A stretch of 64,000 nucleotides of DNA from Ceriagrion tenellum. Taxonomy: Eukaryota > Arthropoda > Insecta > Odonata > Coenagrionidae. A program made the translations under genes and the position numbers. Below the pieces are notes generated by a model that worked only from the letters and a program-made list of their open reading frames with translations, made no database searches and had not been told where the DNA came from. The stretch spans positions 147,521,941 to 147,585,940 of the forward strand of contig OY720636.1 in NCBI GenBank assembly GCA_963169105.1. Direction: 5' to 3'. Shown here one piece after another: positions 1 through 10,539 of this stretch (position 1 is its first letter; each line of letters opens with the position of its first letter).

Positions 1-1843
1 AAACATTGTTTGGCTGTGAAGTGGACAGACTGAAACTTTCAAAAGAAATTTTCTTATATTGACGAGAATTGCAACAATGTGATAGCAAGGGACCTTCGTG
101 GTGTGGTCTGAAATAACGTGGAAATCCAGACCTTTTTTTCCCCTTCTCCACTTCATTATTGGTTATCTCACTGTACCTCCTGATGACTTGCTCAAGGGGT
201 TTATTTGGAGACCTTACAAGGCGTTTCAGCTTCTGCATGTAGTTCTCAAATCTAAAAGCACTACAGGAATCCAATTGTCCAAATCTGTTGAAGTCGTCCA
301 CTAAATGCAGAACATTATGGATATTATGGGATATTAGATCTTTCCCATAAATCACTCCAAAAGACAAATGGAAATGCTCCAAGAGACTTTGGGCATAGGT
401 GACAAGGGAAGGCACTGAATGTTTGTCCAACAAAATACGCATTGCTGCATGGAGTGACATAAAATTTATTCTAACTTCGCCACTAACATCACTTTGGGAC
501 ATGACTATTGGCCCAGTGTACAATAGGAACTGACGAAATTCAGTGGCTTTCCACCTTGAGACTTCTTCCATCCTTCGGGGTCGACGAGCAAAGTCCTCAG
601 GAATAGAGGAACTTAAAGACAACAAAATTTCTGAAAGTTTAATAGTTAGTCTTGAAGGAAATCTGATGGGAATTCTACCATGCAACCAGATATTTATTAA
701 TTTGTGCATCACTCCCAGGCAAATGAGATGCATGTAATCCAATGGAAAGGAATGAACAAGATCTAATTCAGGAATTTCAGTCAGAATCGACTCTCCTAGG
801 TGATAATCTTCATCATCCTGCCGTATGAAGCTGGCATGTGTTCTTTTCACTCCAACCTTGCCTGGAAAACATGTGCGCTTGTTCAAATACTCTCCTTCTA
901 TTGAACATCGAGAACATGAAGAGTAGCCTGTGTGACCCTTAACGCACAAAACGAAGGATTTAGCCGGGGCATCACAACAGATTCCAAGTATTTCCACTGG
1001 TAGCACGGTTCCATCTGCCTGCTTCAAACCATTTTTCACAAGATAAATTGCTTCATCAACAAACTCCCTGAGGAAATCGTTGGCATTTCCGGGTTTCTCA
1101 TTACCGTGGTATATACCAATGGGAAACAAATCGGAATTTCTAAGAGGCACTAAATGGGCTAAAATGGGCCAAAACTGACTCCTGGAGCTTTTAGTTAATT
1201 GTAATCCATCTATTCCGATAAAAAGTTTGATTTCAGAGGGCTTCTCATTCAAATCTTGTACGGCGTTCATGATGCCGTTCTTCATTCCAAAATGAAAATA
1301 ACTCCCGGGGGCAACTATTCTTAAAGAAGTAGACACCTCAGTTTTTAGAAGCGTTCTTGGATCTGACGGCAAGGTAGAAAAACAACGCATTTTCCTAAGT
1401 TCAGACAAAAGATCACTTATAGCACTATGTGTGATATTGTGCTTGATCGCCCAACCCCCAATAACTCGTTTTATTTCTGACACACTTATTCCCTCTTCGT
1501 TATCATCACCCGTGTCGGAAACAGAGCCCTCGTCGCTATCACTCACGTCGGAAGTAGGTGTGTGTCCATTACTACCACCTCGAAAGAAATACGGCGGCTG
1601 AGAACTTTGGGTGGTCACTGACTCTTCGGAATCAGTAGAGGAGAAATTGGGAAATCGGGATGCAATAAGGTTATCCACTCTTGAATCAGTAGTTTCTGTG
1701 TTTCCGCCAACACTTGACATAGTCTCCCTCAACGGTTCACCATTTACCACTCCAACCTTGTTTAACGTTAGGATATCATTTCTTATCAACTTATTCTGAG
1801 CACGCCTACTTAAAAGATTAAAGGGCTTCCTTTGGCCTGCCAT
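1..1843 (-). CDS. CACTA/tnp2-like transposase, partial (runs off left edge)
   Basis: An uninterrupted reading frame starts at the ATG at 1843 and stays open to base 1, about 614 codons, so the C-terminus lies outside the window. The first 130 residues are polar with acidic Ser/Asp runs. The core follows: IGIDGL near residue 211, FWPILAHLVPL, ICCDAPAKS near 291, a Cys/His cluster GHTGYSSCSRCS near 308, a FPLDYMHLICLGVMHK block near 370, and RWKATEFRQFLLYTGP near 431. This order of conserved blocks is that of the animal proteins related to the tnp2 transposase of CACTA (EnSpm) elements, a cut-and-paste DNA transposase family. I read it directly from the sequence and found no stop or frameshift, which is unusual here because every other transposase in the window is broken. 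It could be a recently active element or a domesticated gene. The family call is recognition by motif, not a search. Confidence 0.75.
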   Translation of the reverse strand, partial: MAGQRKPFNLLSRRAQNKLIRNDILTLNKVGVVNGEPLRETMSSVGGNTETTDSRVDNLIASRFPNFSSTDSEESVTTQSSQPPYFFRGGSNGHTPTSDVSDSDEGSVSDTGDDNEEGISVSEIKRVIGGWAIKHNITHSAISDLLSELRKMRCFSTLPSDPRTLLKTEVSTSLRIVAPGSYFHFGMKNGIMNAVQDLNEKPSEIKLFIGIDGLQLTKSSRSQFWPILAHLVPLRNSDLFPIGIYHGNEKPGNANDFLREFVDEAIYLVKNGLKQADGTVLPVEILGICCDAPAKSFVLCVKGHTGYSSCSRCSIEGEYLNKRTCFPGKVGVKRTHASFIRQDDEDYHLGESILTEIPELDLVHSFPLDYMHLICLGVMHKLINIWLHGRIPIRFPSRLTIKLSEILLSLSSSIPEDFARRPRRMEEVSRWKATEFRQFLLYTGPIVMSQSDVSGEVRINFMSLHAAMRILLDKHSVPSLVTYAQSLLEHFHLSFGVIYGKDLISHNIHNVLHLVDDFNRFGQLDSCSAFRFENYMQKLKRLVRSPNKPLEQVIRRYSEITNNEVEKGKKRSGFPRYFRPHHEGPLLSHCCNSRQYKKISFESFSLSTSQPNNV

Positions 1844-3492
1844 TTCATCTATAGGGAAATACGAGTCGATATGCTGCAACAGGAAGAAATGCATCATGAG
1901 GCACCAAAGGAAAGCCACATGGAAATGTCAGGATGATATAATTATTAACTTACCGTTTACAAAATTCCGGTATTCAATTCCTATGCTTCGCTGCAACCTT
2001 CCGCAACTCCACAGATTTCAATCTTCAATTACTTCGCAGATTCCACTGGATTCTCCTTTCGACTCGTGCGTACTCGTCCGATGGTCGGTAAATGAATAAA
2101 ACAAACAACGACACCATGGCAACTCGCACTTCCGTTCGGATAACGCCACCAGTTAGCGCTCGATTCGGTGCAATTTTATTTTTAATTAATGAAAATTTAG
2201 AAATAGCGGCGATTCAATTTAAACGACAAAATAATAATTTCAAATATTGAGTCAATTTTATAATTCATTCACACGTACATCGTGATTATTCACCGTTTCT
2301 CCATATTAAGTTTCTGTATATATGACCTTGTATGTATGCCCTTCTTCTGTCTCCTATCTCACACTAATCATCTCCTACATCCAATTGAGAAATAAAAAAA
2401 TAAAAAATAACAGTGCTACATTCATTTTACATAACTCAATATTCACTAAAAATAAATAAGTTCTAAGTTGGTCGGAAATATTTTATGAATATCGCATGGA
2501 TATCATCGTAAGGATATTGTGATCATAATATCCATAGGATATCCATATAATGTTACAGGTTGGACCTAACTTCTTTTGGATATTGGTAACCATTTATGGA
2601 TATCCATACAACATTGTCTGCTACTTGGGTAATTGAAGTAAAAACATTTATCTAAGTACAGCGTTTTGCATTGCAGTTTAAATTACTAAAAGGTTGATAC
2701 TGATTGATGATTTACTATAGTAGTCACCTAAAGCACTTATAGTCACCAATGATCAGGTAGAATAACTCTTATTGGCAAAAGTATTATTAGATTAACTATA
2801 CCTACATCATTTTTATTAACTGAAATTGAAAAGTTTTTGAATGACAGTAAAATGAATACTAAAATGAATGGGACCCATTATAATTGGCAACATTTCTACC
2901 TTATAAGGGAACAAACTGAATAATTGGAATGTTAGACGATCTCGAAACGTGCATTCTTAGAAACACATTTCCTTTGGTATTTTCTAACTCGCCACTCAGA
3001 AATCGATTATTGAAATATTAAGTCCAGAAACCGGCTTAGAGTCTAAAAAACACTTTCCATAGAAAGGTGTTCAATTGCTTCAGATGACCACGAAACGCGT
3101 TTAGAAAGTATATTTTCCTATGGTTTTTTCACCCTTCAACATTATTGCAACTTTCTGTGGTTACTGGGTTAATATCCATGTAATATCTATACAACATTAA
3201 ATGTGGACATAATGCTTTTTGGATATTGGTAAACCTTTATGGATATTGTATAGATATTACTTGCTACTAGGGTAGGCAATGAATGCATAATTTGCAAATA
3301 TTTGGCAAGGCCAACAATGAAATGAAACAGATTAGGTCCTGCAAATTTGATGGGGTCAATGCTATTTTCAGCCTTTTTTTGGTTGTTTTGACATAGAATT
3401 ACCCATACTCAAATCAATTTTCAAATATTCTCATTAAATATTCCCTGTACATATATGTACTTACCTACTTTTCCACCACTCTTCAATTTCAG
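1844..3492. other. Flank of the CACTA-like gene with GGATAT/ATATCC motifs
   Basis: No coding exon was found here. From 2490 to 3260 the hexamer GGATAT or its complement occurs about eleven times. Two diverged copies of one block, ending near CTACTTGGGTA (2622-2632) and CTACTAGGGTA (3264-3274), lie in the same orientation. The second contains an inverted repeat, GTAATATCTATACAA with TTGTATAGATATTAC. Repeated short motifs near the ends are typical of CACTA elements, so this may be the subterminal region of the element. That is inference, since the other end is not in the window. Confidence 0.45.
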
Positions 3493-3761
3493 TCATGATA
3501 ATCTAGCAATTAAGATTCACAAACAAAGATATGTGAACTACAATGTCACTAGTAATAGTCCTATTATGAGGAGTAAAGCGGAGCAATATAGCAATGGAAT
3601 GCCTCAAAACCACAATGAAGAGCAACAAATCCTTTACCAGTCGACAAAGGAGACACAGAAGCCAAAACTAGTGGAAATTCCATTGAATACAATGTATGGA
3701 GTGTCAAAATTTCTTTCAAAGAGACCAACCCAGGATAATGATCCATACTTCCATTTGATGG
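3493..3761 (+). CDS. Possible internal exon, unidentified plus-strand gene
   Basis: An open segment of 269 bp has a good acceptor (CAATTTCAG) before it and a consensus donor (GTGAGT) after it. It codes for about 89 hydrophilic residues, including KLVEIPLNTMYGVSKFL and PYFHLMG, entering with two bases missing from the first codon and leaving in phase 1. I do not recognise the protein. It lies upstream of, and on the same strand as, the firmer exons at 8244-12811 and may belong to the same gene. Its exit phase does not join directly to the next candidate exon, so an exon would have to be missing between them. Confidence 0.4.
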
Positions 3762-4161
3762 GTGAGTAGCTCAGAGAAAAACTGCTAAAATAATCTCTAT
3801 CTTGCTTTAACAATCAAATTTTGGCCAAGAGGAAGAGCATTAGAGAGGCACATACACCAAATCATACATAAAATTTCAGCAACTTTCATATACCCGCACA
3901 CATCACATCTTCACTACTTTCCTTATGCAGGTATAATATGAGGAAGCCTCAGTATATATGACTTTCCATATGGAGAGGTCCAGCAACAAATTCATTTTCA
4001 TTCATTAAATGTAAAAAATATAGTAAAACCTATATCCATTTCCAGATACAGAAAAACTAACAATTTTGGCCCAGATCAAATCCACCCAGTCAAACAACAC
4101 ACCAAATTAACCAAACCCAACACACTAAATCATGAAACTTCTCTCAAAAATACTAACTGAT

Positions 4162-4450
4162 CAGGGGCGATCTCAGGAATTTATTTGGGGGGAGGGGAGA
4201 ATACCATTAATTTATGGCAATTCTCAATCATCCTAAAAAAAACTATAAAACTGTTACATCAATATATCTATATATATATATAATTATAATAATGAGAATA
4301 ATAATAAATATTATACTTTTCAGATCAGTGATCGGGGTGTTTAATGTTGTATTTGATAACTACGTCTAGTTTTCAAAATTGTTTTGTAAAACCCAAAATT
4401 TTCGGGGGAGGATGTATCCTCTTTATCCTGCCCCCCTGGGATCGCCCCAG
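4162..4450. mobile_element. hAT-type MITE, 289 bp
   Basis: Terminal inverted repeats are CAGGGGCGATCTCAGG on the left and, read inward from the right, CTGGGGCGATCCCAGG. The flanking 8 bp are TAACTGAT (4154-4161) and CAACTGAT (4451-4458), a target duplication with one mismatch. An 8-bp duplication and CAGGGGCG ends are characteristic of hAT elements. It has no coding capacity. Confidence 0.8.
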
Positions 4451-4689
4451 CAACTGATGATATGCAGTAAGATTTTTCTCTGTTAAAACTACATAACAGA
4501 CCAAAGCATCACAATGGTTCACCACAGATAATCATGTGAGGCATATATTCTCTCAACAATTTGACTGTCCCTATTGCCTTTCCCCCTGGGTACCTTAGGA
4601 GTATGGCTGGTTATGGTTTAGGAAGGCAACAGACAACTGAGGTAATCAGCTAGTACCATTAAGCATGAATAGTAAAGAAGGTGCATAGA

Positions 4690-5640
4690 ACATGGGCAAT
4701 GGAGGAAGGGCGGAGAAAAAAAAAAGTGTTGGTACATACTTTAGTAGTCTACATTAGGTTACTTCTTTCAAGAGCAAAAAGAACTTATAACAAAGAAATT
4801 TTATTTAAAGCAACCAACACAACTAAGGCTGCCTGGAAAATTATAAACAATGCTGAAAATATAGATAAAAGATCAGTTCTGCCCAATATCCAATCACTGT
4901 CCAATAAAAATTTAAATCCTTATTCTGACCGTGCTGATGTTTTTAGTAAGCATTTTAATATAGTTCCTGACTCCTCTGCTTGAATCTCTAGCACATCTTC
5001 TGTTGTGGTCAATACAGTTTCCTTTTTTATGAAGCCCAGCAATGATAGGGAATTAAAGTCAATCGTAGCAACATTTAATCAAAATAGTATCAGTTCAGAT
5101 CTTGATGGACTCCCAGGCAAGGTAATATTCCTTTGCTATGATATGATTAAGTTACCTCTTCTTCATTTGGTGAATGAGTCTTTGAGACTTGGCATCTTTC
5201 CTGCTTCTCTGAAAATGTCTAAGATTGTGCATATTTATAAAAACAAAGGCAGTGTTGATTATCTAAACAATTACAGACCTATTACCCTCCAGAACTCTTT
5301 CTCCAAAATTTTTGAAAGAATGGTATAGTACCGTATTATGGTATGGTACTCGTATAGTACCTATCATATTTGGATAAGTACAGTCTTCTTTCTGGTAATC
5401 AACTTAGGTTTATTTAGGGAAAGTCTACAATTACTGCTATATCCCAAGCAATAGACAAAATATTATTTTCCATGGACAAGAAAAATGAAACTAGCATTAT
5501 TTTATGATTTCACAAAGGCTTTCGACCTAGAAAATCATGACAATCTTTTAGTTAAACTTCATAGACTAGGAATTAAGGGCGTTCCACTTCAGTGGATCAA
5601 GTCATACCTTCACAACAGGCAGCGGTACACGAGTGTTTTT
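4690..5640 (+). pseudogene. Jockey-like LINE reverse transcriptase fragment
   Basis: Three broken frames together read as the N-terminal half of a non-LTR reverse transcriptase. They include NYRPITLQNSFSKIFERMV (5270-5325), and FYDFTKAFD with LVKLHRLGIKGVPLQWIKSYL (5500-5615). These match the fingers and palm motifs of Jockey-superfamily LINEs. Stops and frameshifts separate the pieces, near 4982 and 5328. The sequence stops abruptly near 5640, where an opposite-strand LINE begins, so the catalytic YADD region is absent. Dead element. Confidence 0.85.
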
Positions 5641-6545
5641 ATGACACCATCCTGGCATGCGAGGACTAAACCCTCGGTCTCTGACTTTAGACCAGCAGGA
5701 GGAAGGCAAATGTCAGCTCCTTCGATAGCCCATGCTTCTCCATATTTTGATAGAAACATCTATGCATGAGCTTATTGGTACGCGCCTTGAGCAAGGTTTT
5801 CTGCTCGGCCTTTTTAATTTCAAGCTTCAGGACATCTGCCTTTGGCAACAAGATGGACTTGCCATCATCGCTACATCTGATGTCAGGTTAAAGTCCATAC
5901 CCGTTTCATCTGCTGCCCTCTTGGCCGCCTGGAAGAGAAACTCCAGCACTTTTGTGTTCTCTTGTGAGACTGAAGAGTCTCTGCTTTTTAGCACTTGGCA
6001 TGCTGTGCCCAGGAAAACTCTGTTATGGAGACACTCCAGGCTCAACAGACCTCTACCACCTACACTGCGATGGAATAACAGTCTGGTGACGGGAGATTTT
6101 GGATGAGGACTTCTATAGATGGTCATCATCTCCCTAGTTCCCCTATCAAGGTTCTGCAACTTCTTGACGTTCCATTTCATGCATCCGAAAGTGTACAGAA
6201 GTGTGGGAACCGCAAACATCTTTGTGGCAAGAGCCTTGTTCGTGCCAGACAGCTCAGAACCCCAGATTTTCCTGAGAGTCTGTCTGTACTTGGCGGTGAC
6301 TCTTTCCTTCAGTGCTGCAACCTCCTGCATTTGGCTTTGGGGGACACTGAGATATTCGTAGCTACCATCGCCCTCAAGGTGGGGAATGACGCTCCCGTTA
6401 ACGAGGTGCACATCTTTCTTGTTCTCCAAAAATCTTCCTCTCGTCAGGTGGATGGATGCACACTTGTCCAATCCGAACTCATCCCTATAGCCTCACTCTA
6501 CTCCAGTATGGTGTTCAGGGCCACGCGAAGGTCTTTTGCGATAGG
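5640..6545 (-). pseudogene. R2-like LINE reverse transcriptase, C-terminal fragment
   Basis: The minus frame 5827-6471 (214 codons) and its extensions carry FGLDKCASIHLTRGRF, YEYLSVPQ, HPKSPVTRLLFHRSVGGRGL and further downstream GLKSETEGLVLACQD. This is the post-catalytic region of the type-I/R2-like non-LTR retrotransposon proteins common in arthropods and cnidarians. It is truncated at 6545 by a (TTA)n tract, before the YADD motif, and abuts the Jockey-like fragment near 5640. The clade assignment is by motif resemblance only. Confidence 0.8.
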
Positions 6546-6780
6546 TTATTATTATTATTATTTCGTTACTTTAGAAACATTCCCCTCCGAGTCTTCAGCA
6601 AGCATTTGATTTTATTGCCATCATCATGGCCGAGGACTCGAGAGGGGTTGGGCAGTACTCGCAGCCACGTCCAACTCCCATCAGATGTGTGGCTATGCTA
6701 TGGTTGGTTCATGCATATGGACTAGATGGACCCAAGTAATATGGCCTTCTGCATGCGAGCTTCATTATTATTATTATTCT
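6546..6780. repeat. Segment bounded by (TTA)n microsatellites
   Basis: TTA-unit tracts at 6546-6563 and 6763-6779 flank about 200 bp of moderately GC-rich sequence with no recognised gene. The left tract interrupts the R2-like LINE fragment. Confidence 0.6.
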
Positions 6781-8110
6781 TAAGGTTCCAGGGGTTCACT
6801 GTAAAATGTATATACCTTCTGATGGACAGAGTGCTGAACTAGAAGAGTTCTCCACATGTGACATTAGCAGAGATTGAAAATCTCTCACACCACTGAGATT
6901 AAAAACTTGGCCTTCAGGAATCCTGCAGTCTTACCAATCTATTTCCCTTCTCTCTGTAAATTAATGTGCTCGTACAGCATCCTGTTTATTTATTTCCACA
7001 ATCCCTAAAACAGCTCTAATGGCCTGTCACATTTTACATTTTAGCCAATCTCAACAGTTAACATTGGAATAACGCAAACACCACTGCCCTGAGTGGTGGA
7101 AAGTCAACTCTGGCAGGTCATGAATTCTCAACCCTCAGGAAGGCAGGTGAGGGCTTTACCCAGTCACCACCAGGGAACACCATGAAACACTTGGGAAACA
7201 CCATGCTTGGAAGGATGGCTTTCAGAACATGAGCTATCCTACAAATGCCTGTGATAAAACAAGGGTGTTAAAGGTGTATACGCCAAGGTTGAGCGTGAGG
7301 GCAAGATTTAAACAGTCGAGGTTGGACATGGCATTCAATTAAGTCCTGACCCAATGTTCTCATATTCGATTGAAAACACACTGGTCCTTCAAGGGCTAAA
7401 CAACCCACTCACTTCTGCCCCTTCCCTCACTTCATCCATCACCCTCACTCTTCCTCAGCCTATTCCAATTGCAGCACACACCATCTCTTTCTAGTACAAG
7501 GTACTCTCAGGTCACAGGCTAAAAATCTTCGACATAACTCCTACAGTCCCAATCCTATCTTCTTATTTCAATTCCCTTCTCTTCTCCAACTAAGAAATTA
7601 GGATTCAAATATTGAATGAAAATTCATAAATTCATCATACTACCCAACACTTAAGTAGTCAACTGGGCCAAGTTACAAATTTTATAGATTTTTTTGGACA
7701 CATTTCCCCTAATTTAACTCAGAAAATCTTGAATAGTTAGGGGGTAGTATACCACAGTCAAAATCACTTCTGTAGACATCAATGTGCTTTTATATTACGA
7801 CTCTGCTTTGCTACTGAAAACAAATCCATTTGCACAAGCCTCTGGAATAAAGATTAGCATTAAGAGTAAGTATTGTAACATTTTTGCTTACAATATAAAT
7901 GTTTCAACTGCAGAAGAAAAGTAAAGTTGTCAAAAATCAGATAATCGCCATTTTGTGTATGACGTATATTTCTAAAAACAACTGCACTTACTCTCAATGG
8001 GAATCCTTCATCTCTATGTAAAATCGTAAAATCATCATAAATTTTGCAAATGGCTCATTATAATGTCACAGTGAACATCCTTAAGGAGCCATCCAATGCA
8101 TTTTCCTCAG
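6781..8110. other. Intergenic or intronic DNA
   Basis: I found no gene or clear mobile element. The stretch 7360-7600 is C/T-rich and resembles the antisense of decayed LINE sequence seen at 10.5-12.5 kb, but I could not identify a protein motif. Confidence 0.4.
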
Positions 8111-8207
8111 TGCCAACAGCAGCACTGTTATCGGGGTGGGAAAAGGAGGGGAAAACCTCTCCTGGGCCGTGGATAAAGCCAGAACTGAAAAGAGATTTTT
8201 GGCCAAG
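8111..8207 (+). CDS. Candidate exon, unidentified plus-strand gene
   Basis: Preceded by the acceptor TTTTCCTCAG and followed by GTGTAT. In the frame of the downstream exon it reads STVIGVGKGGENLSWAVDK and then ARTEKRFLAK, ending in phase 0. Only 36 bp separate it from the next exon. Those 36 bp keep the frame but contain an in-frame TAG at 8229-8231. Either this is a very short intron, or the stop marks a lesion, or this piece is not coding. Confidence 0.4.
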
Positions 8208-8243
8208 GTGTATGGTCCCCGTAACATTTAGTCTAATTCACAG

Positions 8244-8477
8244 AATTTCAATGGGGCATCTAACACAGGGCCATTAGGGCTGTATGAAGAGGATGAGAGA
8301 GACATAATCACCGAATTAGAGAACAAATTCAAAGCCAAAGTCAAGAAAGAAAAAGAGAGACTTCGAAGTACTTTTGGCAGGAATGAAATAGAAGTAGGTC
8401 CATCTCCTAAGGATCCCCATTTGCTGTGCATGGCTGAGATATTGGTTGACCAAGTGGCAGCCAGGGAAAAATATGAG
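8244..8477 (+). CDS. Internal exon, unidentified plus-strand gene (CFAP221-like?)
   Basis: A 234-bp exon of 78 codons with acceptor TCTAATTCACAG and donor GTATAG, phase 0 at both ends. It encodes a charged helical segment: LYEEDERDIITELENKFKAK, then VKKEKERLRSTFGRNEIEVG, then DPHLLCMAEILVDQVAAREK. It joins in frame to the exons at 8618-8707 and 12677-12811. I do not recognise the protein firmly. The charged helices and the basic aromatic segment two exons on recall axonemal proteins of the CFAP221 (PCDP1) type, but this is a hunch from memory of the general pattern. The gene starts upstream and its end was not found. Confidence 0.7.
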
Positions 8478-8617
8478 GTATAGTACACTCAAACTCATCA
8501 GATGAGTTGAAAAATATATACATAGGACACTTAATTATTTAGCACGCAAATAGCTTATTTTATTAGCTCCTTTTTAAGCTACAAATTTGATTTGCATGTG
8601 CTCCTTGATATTCGCAG

Positions 8618-8707
8618 GTCTCAAAGATAATAGAAAAACCAGAATTTTCCCTCAGAGCAACAAATCCACGGCAGCTCAGAAGAAGGGTAATGAGAGATTC
8701 AAATGAG
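8618..8707 (+). CDS. Internal exon, unidentified plus-strand gene
   Basis: Ninety bp, 30 codons, phase 0 at both ends. The acceptor is TATTCGCAG and the donor GTAAGC. It reads VSKIIEKPEFSLRATNPRQL followed by RRRVMRDSNE. The intron before it is 140 bp and the one after it is 4.0 kb, enlarged by a pogo-type element and an RTE-like LINE. Confidence 0.75.
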
Positions 8708-9002
8708 GTAAGCTCACTCATGAATTGCATGCAGTGACACCAGAATTTCTGCACCCAGACTTCATGTAATTTACATCATAATTTAACATAGGACATTCAG
8801 GTCAGGCTGAGAAACAAAGGTAATTTTAATGACACACTTGATTTTTTAGTCTTTTTTTTTGTTTTTATGCTGTCACACTTTGGTCCCTAATGGCGAAATA
8901 TCTGTTTCCATGAGCATAGTTTTAAAAATATTATTTGATCAATTTCTTGCTGGTAATATAGTTGAATATAACAGCCAATACCAACACATAAATATATAAT
9001 TA

Positions 9003-9725
9003 CAGTCAAACCTCACTTAACGGACACCTGCTAAAAACAGATAGTTTTTCAATCCCCAGCAGTAGAATATGGAGACTTATGGAAATAATTCCTCCAAACA
9101 GAGGACACACTCAATAATGGATGCGGACAACAGAAAAGAAACATTTTTCCTTTAATCACCTCCTTTATCGGACACTTGGGAGGAGCTATTCTGTAAAAAT
9201 TATCCCCGCCCCTGAACATTAAACCTCATTGCATGAAGGAACTCAGGAACTTTTCCAGACCACAGCTTATCTTAGCGATTCAGGTACAGTCTATTGTCCG
9301 TCAACAAGTTAGTAATCCTTCATGTTCCCTTTCCCCTTGTGGCTAACCAAGATGCACCTTTTCGCTGCGGGATAATTTTGGTTACTGTAATTAATCTATT
9401 TTCAACTCTAAGAGGCATATATTGTCTCTTTTCCAGGATGCACGTTTTCGACTTTTGTTTCCATGGTGATGCGCTTCTAGCTGTTCCATGGATAAAAAAC
9501 GAGTAATGACTTCATTCCATATTTTTTGTTGTAATGTGTAATTTTTCAATATTAAGACATAAAAGATAAATGAAATATATTAACGCCTTCACATGTACCA
9601 GCAAAGTTACTACCTAGAGAAGTGTGTTGTAATTTCGGTTCCCTCTGAATAGCAAACACCTCTCAATTGCAGACGATTTTTCTGGGCCCAAACGTGTCTA
9701 CTAACATGTCTGGTCGGTTTGACTG
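9003..9725. mobile_element. Pogo/Tigger-type non-autonomous element
   Basis: The ends are CAGTCAAACC on the left and its complement GGTTTGACTG on the right, each next to a TA dinucleotide (9001-9002 and 9726-9727). TA target duplication and CAGTCAAAC ends are typical of the Tc1/mariner superfamily. The text inside the left end (CTCACTTAACGGACAC) fits pogo-like elements. No transposase frame is visible. Confidence 0.65.
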
Positions 9726-10539
9726 TATATCCAACCACTAAATTTTCCTGCCACCTGCACGTAAAATACAGCACTAAATTTTTGATCATGTAGAATGCAT
9801 TTCTTTCCGACATTGCTGAGTAAGTGCGATCACCATAGCATATTCTCTTTTTATTTTTCATTCAGTACGTAAGGTTAATCAACTTCAATACAAAATTTGA
9901 AATCATTTGCAGCATTTCCACTTGTACTACGGTACTAAAATTGTAGGTCCAGAGTTCAGCAGTCATGCACTAAACAATGAAGGAATTTGGGGAGCATATA
10001 ATTGGGGGATTAGAAAACGTTGATGCACCATCAGTTATCATGTCTTAAGTTGCTATAATGTAAAAGTAAAAGGGTAAATGAGTACTTATATGCACCGTCA
10101 GTATTTTAAAAAAGTACCACAAAGATACAAGAAAACAAGTGGCAAGAGGTAAGATAAATGAGAAATGGCTCAGCCATTTCTTCAACACTGGAGTTTAAAA
10201 AATTTCTTGAAGCTTGGGTGCTAATAGCACATGTAGGTGAAGCAAGGCACCATGGTTCAACATTAATAGAAGAGAAGACCCAAATGGAAATTAGATATGT
10301 CTGGATGATCACAACATCTTTGACCCTCCAATGGTGACAACCTTTTCTTCTGGGTCACAATATTGTGAAGAATCCCATTTTCCATTTCTTTTAAACTCAT
10401 TATTCATTCAACCTTATCATTTGGCAGAATACCAGCATTGATGAAAGTTTTACACTTTACCAAAACTGAGTACTGATTGAATACCCTTTAATATTCATAT
10501 ACTTTCCAATTTGAGAAATGTTTAATTGGTCATGCTATA

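Noticed and set aside
6103..6609. 168-codon plus-strand frame
   Set aside because: Antisense shadow of the R2-like LINE fragment, whose minus frame carries recognisable reverse-transcriptase motifs.
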